Source of the DNA: an uncultured Pseudomonadota bacterium
Lineage (GTDB): Bacteria > Pseudomonadota > Gammaproteobacteria > Burkholderiales > JALYOK01
DNA length: 43,621 bases
NCBI GenBank assembly: GCA_902826775.1
Contig: CADEHE010000006.1
Coordinates: forward strand, 236,313-279,933
Direction: 5' to 3'
A program made the translations under genes and the position numbers. Position 1 is the first letter of the stretch; each line of letters starts with the position of its first letter. The notes under the pieces were generated by a model. It was given only the letters and a program-made list of their open reading frames with translations, was not told the DNA's origin and ran no database searches. Below, piece by piece: positions 19,793 to 27,380 of this stretch.

Positions 19793-20454
19793 GCTGCATC
19801 CTCCTTGGCGAACGTTCGGCCGCCGTGCGCGCCTGGCAGGTTGGTGGCCGTCCCGTGCTGTGGACGGCGCGCGACGCTGCGCAAGATCATGCGGCTGACA
19901 GTCAGAGCGACGCGTTCCAGCTCTTCCTTTGCGTACATCTGCACCAGTAGCGGCACGTCGAACAGGACGGTGGCAGCCAAGATCGCTTCCGCGGTTTCGC
20001 GCACGTCAACGCAATCGAATTCCCCGCTGGCGATGCCGCGCTCCAGCAAAGTGGCGATCTGCCCGAGTTTGACCTTGGTGTGGGCATCGATCACGTCGCG
20101 GCGCTCGCGCCCAATGGCCTCGACCACTTGGTTGATGAGTGGGTCGCTAGCGCAGCGCTCATAGGTGCAAGCCAAGGTTTCCGTGATGTAGTGCGCGAGA
20201 CCCTCCGAGGCCGGCACGGGAGCGGCGACGGCCACGGTGTGCAGCCGCGCTTCCTCTTCCCCCAAGCAGCGCGCCGCCAAGTGCGCGGCAATGTCCTGCT
20301 TATTGGCGAAGTAGCGATATAGGTTGGCGGCGGACATGCGGCAATCGCCGGCGATCTCCGCCATGGTGGTCTTGTTGTAGCCGTAGCGGCGAAAGCGCTC
20401 GCGCGCCGCGCTCAAAATCTGCTCGTGGGCCGAGACTTCCAGCAAAGCGTTCAT
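19783..20454 (-). CDS. TetR/AcrR family transcriptional regulator
   Basis: A 223-residue protein with an N-terminal helix-turn-helix (residues about 10-58: ILSAARERFRRYGYNKTTM, AEIAGDCRMSAANLYRYFANK), the standard TetR DNA-binding domain, and a helical ligand-binding C-terminal domain. It is the first gene of the operon with the MMPL transporter (10-base overlap) and the outer-membrane barrel, so it most likely represses its own operon and responds to the transported compound. A 12-bp palindrome over the probable -10 directly upstream is a good operator candidate. The ligand is unknown. Confidence 0.9.
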   Translation of the reverse strand: MNALLEVSAHEQILSAARERFRRYGYNKTTMAEIAGDCRMSAANLYRYFANKQDIAAHLAARCLGEEEARLHTVAVAAPVPASEGLAHYITETLACTYERCASDPLINQVVEAIGRERRDVIDAHTKVKLGQIATLLERGIASGEFDCVDVRETAEAILAATVLFDVPLLVQMYAKEELERVALTVSRMILRSVARRPQHGTATNLPGAHGGRTFAKEDAACR

Positions 20455-20462
20455 CGGCGCTA

Positions 20463-20491
20463 AGGCTAAGGCCTTAGTTGTGAATAGTCAA
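20463..20491 (-). promoter_or_regulatory. Promoter and palindromic operator of the TetR-transporter operon
   Basis: Minus strand: TTGACT (20491-20486), 17-base spacer, TAGCCT (20468-20463). The perfect palindrome CTAAGGCCTTAG (20466-20477) covers the 3' end of the spacer and part of the -10, an ideal place for repression by the TetR protein encoded next. The distance to the ATG at 20454 leaves almost no 5' UTR, so the mRNA may be leaderless. Confidence 0.5.
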
Positions 20492-20614
20492 CGCTTTGTT
20501 CAGTCATCGCTGTCTGGTACTAGATCTGAGAACTATCTAATAGCGTATTGAAATAATGAGATAATTTCTCGCTCGGTGGCGCGCGAGCCCGCCATCGAGC
20601 ACCGATCTAGCGCC

Positions 20615-22339
20615 CTATTTCGGCCAAAGCACCATACCCGTGAACGGTGCCACATACGCTTGCAGCGTAACCAACAAGCCCATCAGGCAAGCCAGCGCGA
20701 TGGAATGGAAGAACACGTAGCGCAGAATCTCGCCCTCATGCCCGACATAGTTGGTTGCGGTGGAAGCCACCACGATCGATTGGGCGTCGATCATCTTGCC
20801 CATTACGCCGCCGGAGGAGTTGGCTGAGGCCATCAGCACCGGGCTCAAATTGAGTTGCTCCGCGGTTATCTTCTGCAGGCCGCCGAACAGCACGTTCGAC
20901 GCAGTGTCCGAGCCGGTCAGCGCCACGCCGAGCCAACCGAGGAGCGTGCCGAAGAACGGATAAAACACGCCCGCGCCCGCGAACGCCAGGCCTAGCGTCG
21001 CATCTACGCCGGATACGCGTGTGACGAAACCGAGCGCCAGCATGGCGGCGATGGTGAGCAGAGAATAGCGCACGATCCAGAGTGTTTCGCCATACATGCG
21101 CAGCATTTTTCCGAAGGGAATACCCATGACGAATCCGGCAATGATCGAAGCGAGCAAAATGCCTGTACCGGTGGCTGAAGCCCAGTTCAGCGAATAGACG
21201 GCGCTTTCCGGCTTCGCATCGACCGGCGCGACCGGCGGCACTCGCACAATCTTTTGGTGCAAGCCGTCGATCGGGAAGTCGATCTTGGTAACGGCGGCGT
21301 AGGCTGCTTTGACCTCCGGTGTGCCGGCGACCTTGTCCGCCGGAGTCACGCCATTAAGAAAATTCTTCACCTGCGGCGTGCCCCATGCAAACACCAATAA
21401 GCTCAGTATGGCCCACGGCATCCACGCCTTTTTTACCAGCGCGCGATCGTGGCGCTTCAGCTGCGCGCTGTCTGCCGCCTCCTGGCTGCTGACGGACTGA
21501 CCTTGCCGGGTGACGGAGAGCCAAATGCGCTTCGGATGCCACACTTTAAGAAACGCGGCCAGCGCCACCATCGAGACGATCGCTGCGACCACATCGACTA
21601 GCCACGGACCGTGAAAGTTCGACACTAAGTACTGCGGCACCGCGAAGCTGACACCCGCGACCAAAACCGCTGGCCAAATCTCCATCATGTTGCGCCAACC
21701 GACAAATGCCCAAATCAGCCAGAACGGCACGATGACGGAAAAGAACGGCAATTGGCGCCCGGTCATGGCCGAAAGCTGATGCAAGTCCAAGCCGGTGACG
21801 CTGGCCAGCGCTATGATCGGTGTGCCCAGCGCACCGTATGCCACCGGCGCGGTGTTGGCGATGAGCGAGAGCCCGGAGGCGGCCAGCGGCGAAAAGCCCA
21901 ATCCGATCAAGATAGCACCGGTGACCGCCACCGGCGTGCCGAAGCCGGCCGCGCCTTCAAAGAAGGCCCCAAAGCAAAACGCGACCAACAGCAACTGCAA
22001 ACGCCGATCGTTGGTGATGCCAGCGATGGAATCTTGCAGCACGTCGAACAAGCCGACGTCCTTGGTCATACGGTACAAAAAGATGATGTTGAGAATGATC
22101 CAGCCGATCGGCAGCAGTCCGAACAAGGCGCCCCACAATGCCGATTTCCCGGCCATCTCAACCGGCATGCCGTAGCCGACGATGGCTACCAGCAGTGCCA
22201 CCGCCAACCCGGCCATAGCGGCAACGTGTGCTTTCATGTGGAACAGTCCGATGCCGCCGAGCAGCACGATGACCGGCAGCGACGCGATCAAGGTCGACAG
22301 CCACTTACTGTTGAGCGGATCGTAAACTTGGTGCCACAT
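20615..22339 (-). CDS. lctP: L-lactate permease
   Basis: A 574-residue inner-membrane protein with about 12 or more hydrophobic helices. It matches the lactate permease family (E. coli LldP is 551 residues): GAAGFGTPVAVTGAILIGLG, ANTAPVAYGALGTPIIALAS, and the C-terminal GGVMGKMIDAQSIVVAST. It imports L-lactate (also D-lactate or glycolate) by proton symport. The start is ATG 22339 (MWHQVYDPLNSKW), preceded by GGGGGAG; a longer frame to 22552 adds a non-membrane segment rich in His/Ser/Arg and is rejected. No lactate dehydrogenase gene is adjacent. It reads towards the TetR gene in the same direction but is separated by 160 bases from it. Confidence 0.92.
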   Translation of the reverse strand: MWHQVYDPLNSKWLSTLIASLPVIVLLGGIGLFHMKAHVAAMAGLAVALLVAIVGYGMPVEMAGKSALWGALFGLLPIGWIILNIIFLYRMTKDVGLFDVLQDSIAGITNDRRLQLLLVAFCFGAFFEGAAGFGTPVAVTGAILIGLGFSPLAASGLSLIANTAPVAYGALGTPIIALASVTGLDLHQLSAMTGRQLPFFSVIVPFWLIWAFVGWRNMMEIWPAVLVAGVSFAVPQYLVSNFHGPWLVDVVAAIVSMVALAAFLKVWHPKRIWLSVTRQGQSVSSQEAADSAQLKRHDRALVKKAWMPWAILSLLVFAWGTPQVKNFLNGVTPADKVAGTPEVKAAYAAVTKIDFPIDGLHQKIVRVPPVAPVDAKPESAVYSLNWASATGTGILLASIIAGFVMGIPFGKMLRMYGETLWIVRYSLLTIAAMLALGFVTRVSGVDATLGLAFAGAGVFYPFFGTLLGWLGVALTGSDTASNVLFGGLQKITAEQLNLSPVLMASANSSGGVMGKMIDAQSIVVASTATNYVGHEGEILRYVFFHSIALACLMGLLVTLQAYVAPFTGMVLWPK

Positions 22340-22727
22340 GCAAACTCCCCCTGTAGTGGGTCGCAGCCGGGCGACTCGCGTCAGGCCGGCCGCGACGCTG
22401 TTTTTGTTACCATGCGAAGGCTGCGATGGTAGTGCAATCGGCTCGGACTGTCGAGGCGCGGATCGATCGTGCAGACGCTGAGTTGTGTACATACACATCC
22501 ATGTGTGTGTCCAAAAGGACCGTGTGTAACTAGTGTTGGGACTATCAGCCATGGAGTATGCATGGATAGACGCTCAGAAGTTGGCCTTTACGTTCCATTG
22601 CAGCCAATGCTGAACGCGGCCGCTGCAAATTTGACGTTGCAGGAACTCACGCGCAGTGCGGATGATCTGAGAGCAAGGAGCCTTTCCGCTTTCCTCCACG
22701 CAGCATTCATCGACAACGGGAGCGATC
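22340..22727. promoter_or_regulatory. Divergent intergenic region with several palindromes
   Basis: This 388-base gap separates lctP (minus) from the NTF2-like gene (plus). TACCAT...ATGGTA (22408-22431) is an inverted repeat close to lctP. TGTGTACATACACA (22484-22497) and ACACATCCATGTGT (22493-22506) are two perfect palindromes sharing five bases, and GTCC-AAAA-GGAC follows (22509-22520). The TGTGT/ACACA theme suggests a dimeric regulator binding two overlapping sites. GGGAG upstream of 22728 is the ribosome-binding site of the next gene. No convincing coding frame. Confidence 0.4.
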
Positions 22728-23177
22728 ATGAATTTGCGTCTTATGCGGTTATTAGTCTTATTTGGGTTGTTGAGTCTAGGCGCGCTGGCCCGCGCGGGGA
22801 TCGAGGAGGAGGTGCGCGCTGCGGACGACACCCGGCACTTGGGTTTGTCGACCAATGACATGCAGCTGTGGACCTCTGTCATGGGCGACGATGTTATATA
22901 CATACACTCGTCCGGCGTGATGGATGTGGGCAAGGATGCACTGACCGCGCCTTTCCGCAAAGGCGAAATCAAGATCAAGAATTTCGTGCGGGAAGTGATG
23001 CGCGTGCGCGTCGTCAACGACAATCTTGCTCAAGTGATAGGCACCGGCACGCCGACCGTGCTGCGTGGCGACCAGGAATCATCCTTCGATTTGATCTACA
23101 CCAGCACTTGGATTAAAGGTGCCGCTGGTTGGAAGATGACCCATTGGCAAGCGACGCGTTTGCCAACAACGAAGTAG
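22728..23177 (+). CDS. Exported NTF2-like (SnoaL/DUF4440-type) protein
   Basis: A 149-residue protein with a clear signal peptide (MNLRLMRLLVLFGLLSLGAL, cleavage after ALARA). The mature part is an NTF2-like cone fold: N-terminal helices with DDTRHLGLSTNDMQLWTSVM, then VIYIHSSGVMDVGKDAL, FVREVMRVRVVNDNLAQVIG and a final strand ending WKMTHWQATRLP. Such proteins are small-ligand-binding or enzyme scaffolds, and the precise function cannot be assigned. It is preceded by GGGAG and followed after 54 bases by the 2Fe-2S gene, so it may be the first gene of the molybdenum hydroxylase cluster and share its periplasmic location. Confidence 0.75.
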   Translation: MNLRLMRLLVLFGLLSLGALARAGIEEEVRAADDTRHLGLSTNDMQLWTSVMGDDVIYIHSSGVMDVGKDALTAPFRKGEIKIKNFVREVMRVRVVNDNLAQVIGTGTPTVLRGDQESSFDLIYTSTWIKGAAGWKMTHWQATRLPTTK

Positions 23178-23231
23178 TCCGCTGGCAACACGTTTGCCGC
23201 CAAAGTAGGCTTTGTTCACTCGGAGACATAG

Positions 23232-23684
23232 ATGGCCACGTTCAATGTGAATGCTAAAGAAGTGAAGGTCGACGTCGAACCCGAAATGCCGTTGCTGTGG
23301 GTGCTGCGCGACGAGTTGGGTTTGACCGGAACCAAGTACGGCTGCGGCATCTCGGTGTGCGGCGCCTGTACGGTGCATATCGACGGCGAGCCGGTGCGTT
23401 CGTGCGTGCTGCCGAATTCCGCCGCAGTGGGCAAGAAGATCACCACTATCGAGGGTTTGTCGCAAGATTCATCGCACCCGATTCAAAAAGCCTGGGTGCA
23501 ATTGCAGGTGCCGCAGTGCGGTTACTGCCAGAGCGGCATGATCATGGCCGCGGCGGCGCTGCTCAAGTCCAAGAAGCAGCCCACCGATGCGGACATCGAA
23601 GAGGCGATGACGAATATTTGCCGCTGCGGCACCTATGTGCGCGTGCGTGACGCGATTCACGCTGCGGCCAAGCTGGCGGCATAG
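23232..23684 (+). CDS. (2Fe-2S) subunit of a molybdenum hydroxylase
   Basis: A 150-residue two-cluster ferredoxin-like subunit of the xanthine-oxidase family. The N-terminal plant-type cluster motif is [16 protein letters not shown] with a later Cys in VRSCVLP; the C-terminal cluster motifs are [10 protein letters not shown] and [15 protein letters not shown]. All expected cysteines are present. It has no signal peptide and would be exported by hitch-hiking with its Tat-bearing partner encoded 10 bases downstream. It transfers electrons from the molybdenum centre to an unidentified acceptor; no FAD subunit and no cytochrome c gene is adjacent. Length and organisation match IorA-type subunits (isoquinoline 1-oxidoreductase-like). 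Confidence 0.92.
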   Translation: MATFNVNAKEVKVDVEPEMPLLWVLRDELGLTGTKYGCGISVCGACTVHIDGEPVRSCVLPNSAAVGKKITTIEGLSQDSSHPIQKAWVQLQVPQCGYCQSGMIMAAAALLKSKKQPTDADIEEAMTNICRCGTYVRVRDAIHAAAKLAA

Positions 23685-23694
23685 GGAGAACATT

Positions 23695-25860
23695 ATGAAA
23701 CCAAACATGAATGCCGCGCGCCGTTCCTTTCTGCTGAAAAGTGCCGCGGTATCGGGCGGTCTGCTAGTGGGCTTTCGTCTGCCCGGTATCGCCGTCGCCG
23801 CCGAGGAAGCAAAAAAGGGCGTTGAGGTAACGCACTGGATCATGATTCATCCGGACGACAGCATCGCTATTCGCATCGCGCGTTCCGAATTGGGGCAGGG
23901 CAGTTTCACCGGCTTGGCGCAACTGGTCGTGGAGGAACTCGAGGCCGACTGGAGCAAAGTGCGCCCCGAATATGCCGATGTCAACGAGCACATCAAACGC
24001 AAGCGCGTCTGGGGCGGCATGTCGACCGGCGGCAGCCGCTCGATCCGCGACTCGCAAGAATATTTGCGCAAAGCCGGGGCCGCCGCGCGCGAAATGTTGG
24101 TCGCTGCCGCTGCGCAAAAACTGGAGGTGCCTGCCGCTGAATTGAGCGTTGCCAATGGCGTCATCACGCACAAGGCGAGCGGGCGCAGCGTGCGCTTCGG
24201 TCAAGTCGCCGCTACTGCGGCTGAGTTTGAGGTGCCGAAAGAGCCTAAGCTGAAAGACCCGAAGGATTGGAAGGTGATCGGCAAGTCGCTGCCGCGCTTC
24301 GATATCCCGGAGAAAGTTAACGGCCAGCAGATCTATGCGGCGGATATGCGCCTTCCTGGCATGCTGCACGCTTCGGTAGCGCAAGTGCCGGTGTTTGGTG
24401 GCAAGCTTAAGGGCTATGACGAGGCCAAGATCAAAGGCATGCGCGGCGTGAAAAAAGTAGTTGCCGCCGACGACTGGGTCGCTGTTGTCGCCGACAATTG
24501 GTGGCGTGCGCATCAAGCGCTGAAAGCGATGCCGATCGAATGGGATGGCGGCGAGCACACTAAAGTATCGAGCGAATCGATCAAGCAGTTCTTGCGCACC
24601 GGCATCGAGGCGGGCGACGTGCCGGTGGCGCGTAAAGACGGCGACGTCGATGCGGCGATGAAGTCGGCGGCGAAAGTGGTCGAAGCGGAGTTCTACGCGC
24701 CCTATTTGAATCACTCGACCATGGAGCCGCAAACTGCCACCGCGCTCGCTAAAGACGACAGCATCGAAGTGTGGGTCGGCACGCAGAACGGCGAGGCCAC
24801 CATTGCCGCTGCATCGGAAGCTGCGGGTGTACCGCTGGAAAACGTCATCGTACACAAGATGCATGCGGGAGGCGGTTTCGGCCGGCGCGGACCGCATCAG
24901 GAATACACGCGCCAAGCGGTGAAGATTGCGCAGAGCATGCCCGGCACGCCGGTGCGCTTGCAGTGGTCGCGCGAAGAGGACATGCAGCAAGGCCGCTACC
25001 GTCCGGTGGCGATGGTGAAACTGCGTGGTGGATTGGATCAGAACGGCAATTGGATCGCATGGAATGTGCGCCAAGCCGATCAGTCGATTCTCAGCACCGT
25101 GGATTTGGGTCCGAATATCCGCGTCAAAGACGGTGTCGATCCGATCGGCACGCGCGTGTTCAGCGACAACCCTTACGCCGTGCCGAATTTCCGCAACGAA
25201 TATGCCATGCGCAACACTCACGTGCCACCAGGCTTTTGGCGCGCCGTGGCGCACACGCATAACCCGTTTTTCCGCGAATGCTTCATCGATGAGTTGGCGC
25301 ATGCCGCGGGCAAGGATCCATACCAGTTCCGCCGGCCGCTGCTGGAGAAGAAAACCAAAGATCTGGGCGTGCTCGATGCGGTGGCGAAAGCCGCGGCGTG
25401 GGAAAAACCCGTTAAGGCGGGCCTGCAGCGCGGCATCGCGGTGGTGGACGGCTACGGCAGCTTCACCGCGGCGGTGGTCGAGCTCGCGGTGAAAGATAAG
25501 GCGATCCAAGTCGAGCGCGTCATCGTCGCCATCGACAGCGGCTATGTGGTCAATCCGGATGCGGTCAAGGCGCAGATTGAGAGCGGCATTATTTGGGCGT
25601 TGAGTGCGTTGATGCACGAGGAGATTACGATCAAGGACGGGCGCGTCGAGCAAACCAACTTCGCCGACTATCCGGTGCTGCGTCTGGCGCACACGCCAAA
25701 AGTCGAATCGCTGATCGTGCCGAGCGGCGGCTTCTGGGGAGGCATCGGCGAGCCGCCGATGATTGCAGTGATTCCCGCAGCGTGCAATGCGATCTTTGCC
25801 GCCACCGGCAAACGCCCGCGTTCACTACCGCTTAAACACGAGGGCTTCAGCTACGCCTAG
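23695..25860 (+). CDS. Tat-exported molybdopterin-binding subunit (IorB-like hydroxylase)
   Basis: A 721-residue protein from ATG 23695 (AGGGAGA upstream). A twin-arginine signal (NAARRSFLLKSAAVSGGLLV) is followed by the xanthine dehydrogenase-family molybdopterin domains. Visible signatures are ELGQGSFTGLAQLVVEEL, the pterin-binding GGGFGRRG near residue 392, and the C-terminal GGIGEPP with the catalytic-type Glu near residue 685. With the adjacent 2Fe-2S subunit it forms a two-subunit periplasmic hydroxylase or aldehyde oxidase resembling isoquinoline oxidoreductase. The substrate is not inferable from sequence. The linked SoxY and SoxZ genes are unusual neighbours. A start at 23635 would overlap the Fe-S gene and precede the Tat motif with non-homologous sequence, so it is rejected. 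Confidence 0.92.
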   Translation: MKPNMNAARRSFLLKSAAVSGGLLVGFRLPGIAVAAEEAKKGVEVTHWIMIHPDDSIAIRIARSELGQGSFTGLAQLVVEELEADWSKVRPEYADVNEHIKRKRVWGGMSTGGSRSIRDSQEYLRKAGAAAREMLVAAAAQKLEVPAAELSVANGVITHKASGRSVRFGQVAATAAEFEVPKEPKLKDPKDWKVIGKSLPRFDIPEKVNGQQIYAADMRLPGMLHASVAQVPVFGGKLKGYDEAKIKGMRGVKKVVAADDWVAVVADNWWRAHQALKAMPIEWDGGEHTKVSSESIKQFLRTGIEAGDVPVARKDGDVDAAMKSAAKVVEAEFYAPYLNHSTMEPQTATALAKDDSIEVWVGTQNGEATIAAASEAAGVPLENVIVHKMHAGGGFGRRGPHQEYTRQAVKIAQSMPGTPVRLQWSREEDMQQGRYRPVAMVKLRGGLDQNGNWIAWNVRQADQSILSTVDLGPNIRVKDGVDPIGTRVFSDNPYAVPNFRNEYAMRNTHVPPGFWRAVAHTHNPFFRECFIDELAHAAGKDPYQFRRPLLEKKTKDLGVLDAVAKAAAWEKPVKAGLQRGIAVVDGYGSFTAAVVELAVKDKAIQVERVIVAIDSGYVVNPDAVKAQIESGIIWALSALMHEEITIKDGRVEQTNFADYPVLRLAHTPKVESLIVPSGGFWGGIGEPPMIAVIPAACNAIFAATGKRPRSLPLKHEGFSYA

Positions 25861-26302
25861 CATCAGGCAACGCCGTGATTTCTTGATCGCGGGCCTGGCC
25901 GGTGGCTGGGCCCTGATCGCGCGTCCGGCGTTGGCGACGCCGGAGAGCTTGGCACAGGCACTGAAGCAGACCTTCGAGGATCGGGCGATTACTCCCGGCC
26001 GCGTTAAACTCGATCTGCCGCAACTGGTGGAGAACGGTAATATAGTGCCGGTGAGCATCGAAGTGGATAGCCCGATGACCACGGCCGACTATGTGAACCG
26101 CATTTATCTATTTGCCGAACGAAACCCCTTGCCGAGGATGGTCGAGTTCCAACTCGGCCCTCACAACGGCCGCGCCCGCGTGGCCACTCGCGTGCGTGTA
26201 GCGAGCCCGCAGCATCTGCTGGTGGTGGCGCAGATGAGTGATGAGTCGCTGTGGTCGGCTACGGCTCAGATCGACGTGACTGCCGCGGCATGCGGCGATT
26301 GA
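25787..26302 (+). CDS. soxY: SoxY-like sulfur carrier protein with altered C-terminal arm
   Basis: The body matches SoxY: a Tat-type signal (IRQRRDFLIAGLAGGWALIA), then ITPGRVKLDLPQLVENGN, VPVSIEVDSPMTTADYV, NRIYLFAERNP and a C-terminal Ig-like strand set. SoxY carries sulfur intermediates on a Cys in a C-terminal GGCGG swinging arm; here the protein ends AAACGD, so the Cys is kept but the flanking glycines are not. The only upstream ATG (25787) lies inside the hydroxylase gene and gives a long n-region of about 28 residues; no ATG or GTG lies nearer the twin arginines, so the true start is uncertain and may be a rare codon. It overlaps the upstream gene by up to 74 bases and soxZ follows. 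Confidence 0.8.
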   Translation: MRSLPPPANARVHYRLNTRASATPSIRQRRDFLIAGLAGGWALIARPALATPESLAQALKQTFEDRAITPGRVKLDLPQLVENGNIVPVSIEVDSPMTTADYVNRIYLFAERNPLPRMVEFQLGPHNGRARVATRVRVASPQHLLVVAQMSDESLWSATAQIDVTAAACGD

Positions 26303-26397
26303 GGGGCGATAGCGATGCCGTTAGCAATGTTCCCCTCGCGCGCACAGGTGAAGGCGTGTGTGGTGCCAGGTAGTGCTTCGCTTGTGGAGAATTGATC

Positions 26398-26724
26398 GTG
26401 GCTATTGGGCCTGCCAATATCAGACTGCCCGCTAGCGCCAAGCGCGGCGAGGTTATTGAAGTGCGCGCGATGATCCAGCACGTGCATGAATCCGGCTTCC
26501 GCCCAGACAATGTCGGCAAGCCGATTCCGCGCAATATCGTCGAGCAGTTCGCTTGCAGCTATAACGGGACTGAAGTGTTTCGCGTCAAACTGCATCCCGC
26601 AGTGGCGAGCAACCCTTACTTTGCGTTTCACGTCAGGGTCGAGCAATCAGGCGAGTTTGTGTTCTATTGGCGCGACGACAAGGGCGCAGAGCACATACAC
26701 AAGCAGAGCATCGAAGTTAGTTGA
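26398..26724 (+). CDS. soxZ: SoxZ-like partner of the sulfur carrier
   Basis: A 108-residue protein. The start is GTG 26398 with GGAGA eight bases upstream; TTG 26392 is too close to that site. SoxZ features are visible: RGEVIEVRAMIQHVHESGF, IPRNIVEQFACSYNG, HPAVASNPYFAFHVRV and a final strand with VFYWRDDKGAEHIHKQS. SoxZ has no signal peptide and is exported as a complex with Tat-bearing SoxY, forming the SoxYZ heterodimer that carries covalently bound sulfur species in thiosulfate oxidation. No soxA, soxX, soxB, soxC or soxD occurs in the window, so this SoxYZ may act with the molybdenum hydroxylase or with genes elsewhere. Confidence 0.85.
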   Translation: MAIGPANIRLPASAKRGEVIEVRAMIQHVHESGFRPDNVGKPIPRNIVEQFACSYNGTEVFRVKLHPAVASNPYFAFHVRVEQSGEFVFYWRDDKGAEHIHKQSIEVS

Positions 26725-27124
26725 ATCGCGCGAGCGGCCGCAATAGTTAACGCTGGTCCCATGTTTAGGTCGGGCCGCGCTGCCGATCGCCGAATATTTG
26801 CGCCATCTAAAACAGCGCCCGCACTGTGCCAAGCTCGCAGCCGCACGCGACGCGGCGCTGGCCCTCCTCGTGCCCTTCGCCCAAGTAGCAAAAGCTGCCG
26901 CCGCGCGCGCATGCTTGGTGCACGCCGCGCTCGTGGGCGTGCGCTCGCCGTCAGCGGTGCGCACTTTTTCCGCGGCGCAAGTGAATTTATGTGTCGCATT
27001 AGGTGCCTATTCGGTGCTGCGTCGACGCTTCTCGAAGTGCCGTGAAAGGTGCACAATGCAAGGAGTATTTATCGTTCAACAAGAATTAGAGAGGATTTCA
27101 AATGATTACATATAACAGTATAAG

Positions 27125-27154
27125 AAAAAAGCCGGCGCTCGCATGATGCGCCGG
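27125..27154 (-). terminator. Hairpin with T-run on the minus strand
   Basis: CCGGCG (27132-27137) pairs with CGCCGG (27149-27154). Read on the minus strand, the stem is followed by TTTTTT, the form of an intrinsic terminator. It would stop antisense transcription coming from the right, but no minus-strand gene ends just before it. Confidence 0.45.
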
Positions 27155-27170
27155 AGCGGCGTCTTGGCGG

Positions 27171-27185
27171 CTCGCGTGGCGCGAG
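27171..27185 (+). terminator. Short perfect hairpin
   Basis: CTCGCG, TGG, CGCGAG is a 6-bp stem with a three-base loop followed by TCTTG. It could end transcription of the soxYZ cluster, but its U-tract is weak. Confidence 0.25.
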
Positions 27186-27380
27186 TCTTGCTCCATTGAT
27201 CAACGTTGCCTGCCGTTACATGAGGCAATGTGGTTCGGTGGGGAAGTGTGTTGAACGTTGTTCAGCCAACTGGCCTAAGCCATCTGACTGAGCCAACCAC
27301 TACCCATTTGGGCGAGGCGCGCAAGCTCCAGCTGGACCACACTGATATTTGATTGGTGCAGTTCCAGATAGGAGAGATTT

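Larger units (their letters stand above)
26725..27380. other. Intergenic region, no firm gene; hairpins in second half
   Basis: This 656-base stretch has no well-supported gene. A GC-rich plus frame (about 26753-27115) has codon use resembling coding DNA and an N-part (RAALPIAEYLRHLKQRP) that faintly recalls the end of a glutathione-transferase-like domain, but it has no start codon or ribosome-binding site at its head and could be a remnant. Bases 27055-27130 are AT-richer and hold a 14-codon ORF (27102-27146) preceded by GAGAGGA. Two hairpins follow (27132-27154 and 27171-27185). Confidence 0.35.

Noticed and set aside
22340..22552. Longer lactate permease start at 22552
   Set aside because: The extension is polar and runs through the palindromic regulatory region; ATG 22339 has a strong ribosome-binding site.
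22469..22858. 129-codon ORF before the NTF2-like gene
   Set aside because: It overlaps the well-supported signal-peptide gene in another frame and spans the palindromic control region.
26761..27115. Plus-strand ORFs after soxZ
   Set aside because: No ribosome-binding site or start at the coding-like part; overlapping Arg/Ala-rich frames in GC-rich DNA are common by chance.
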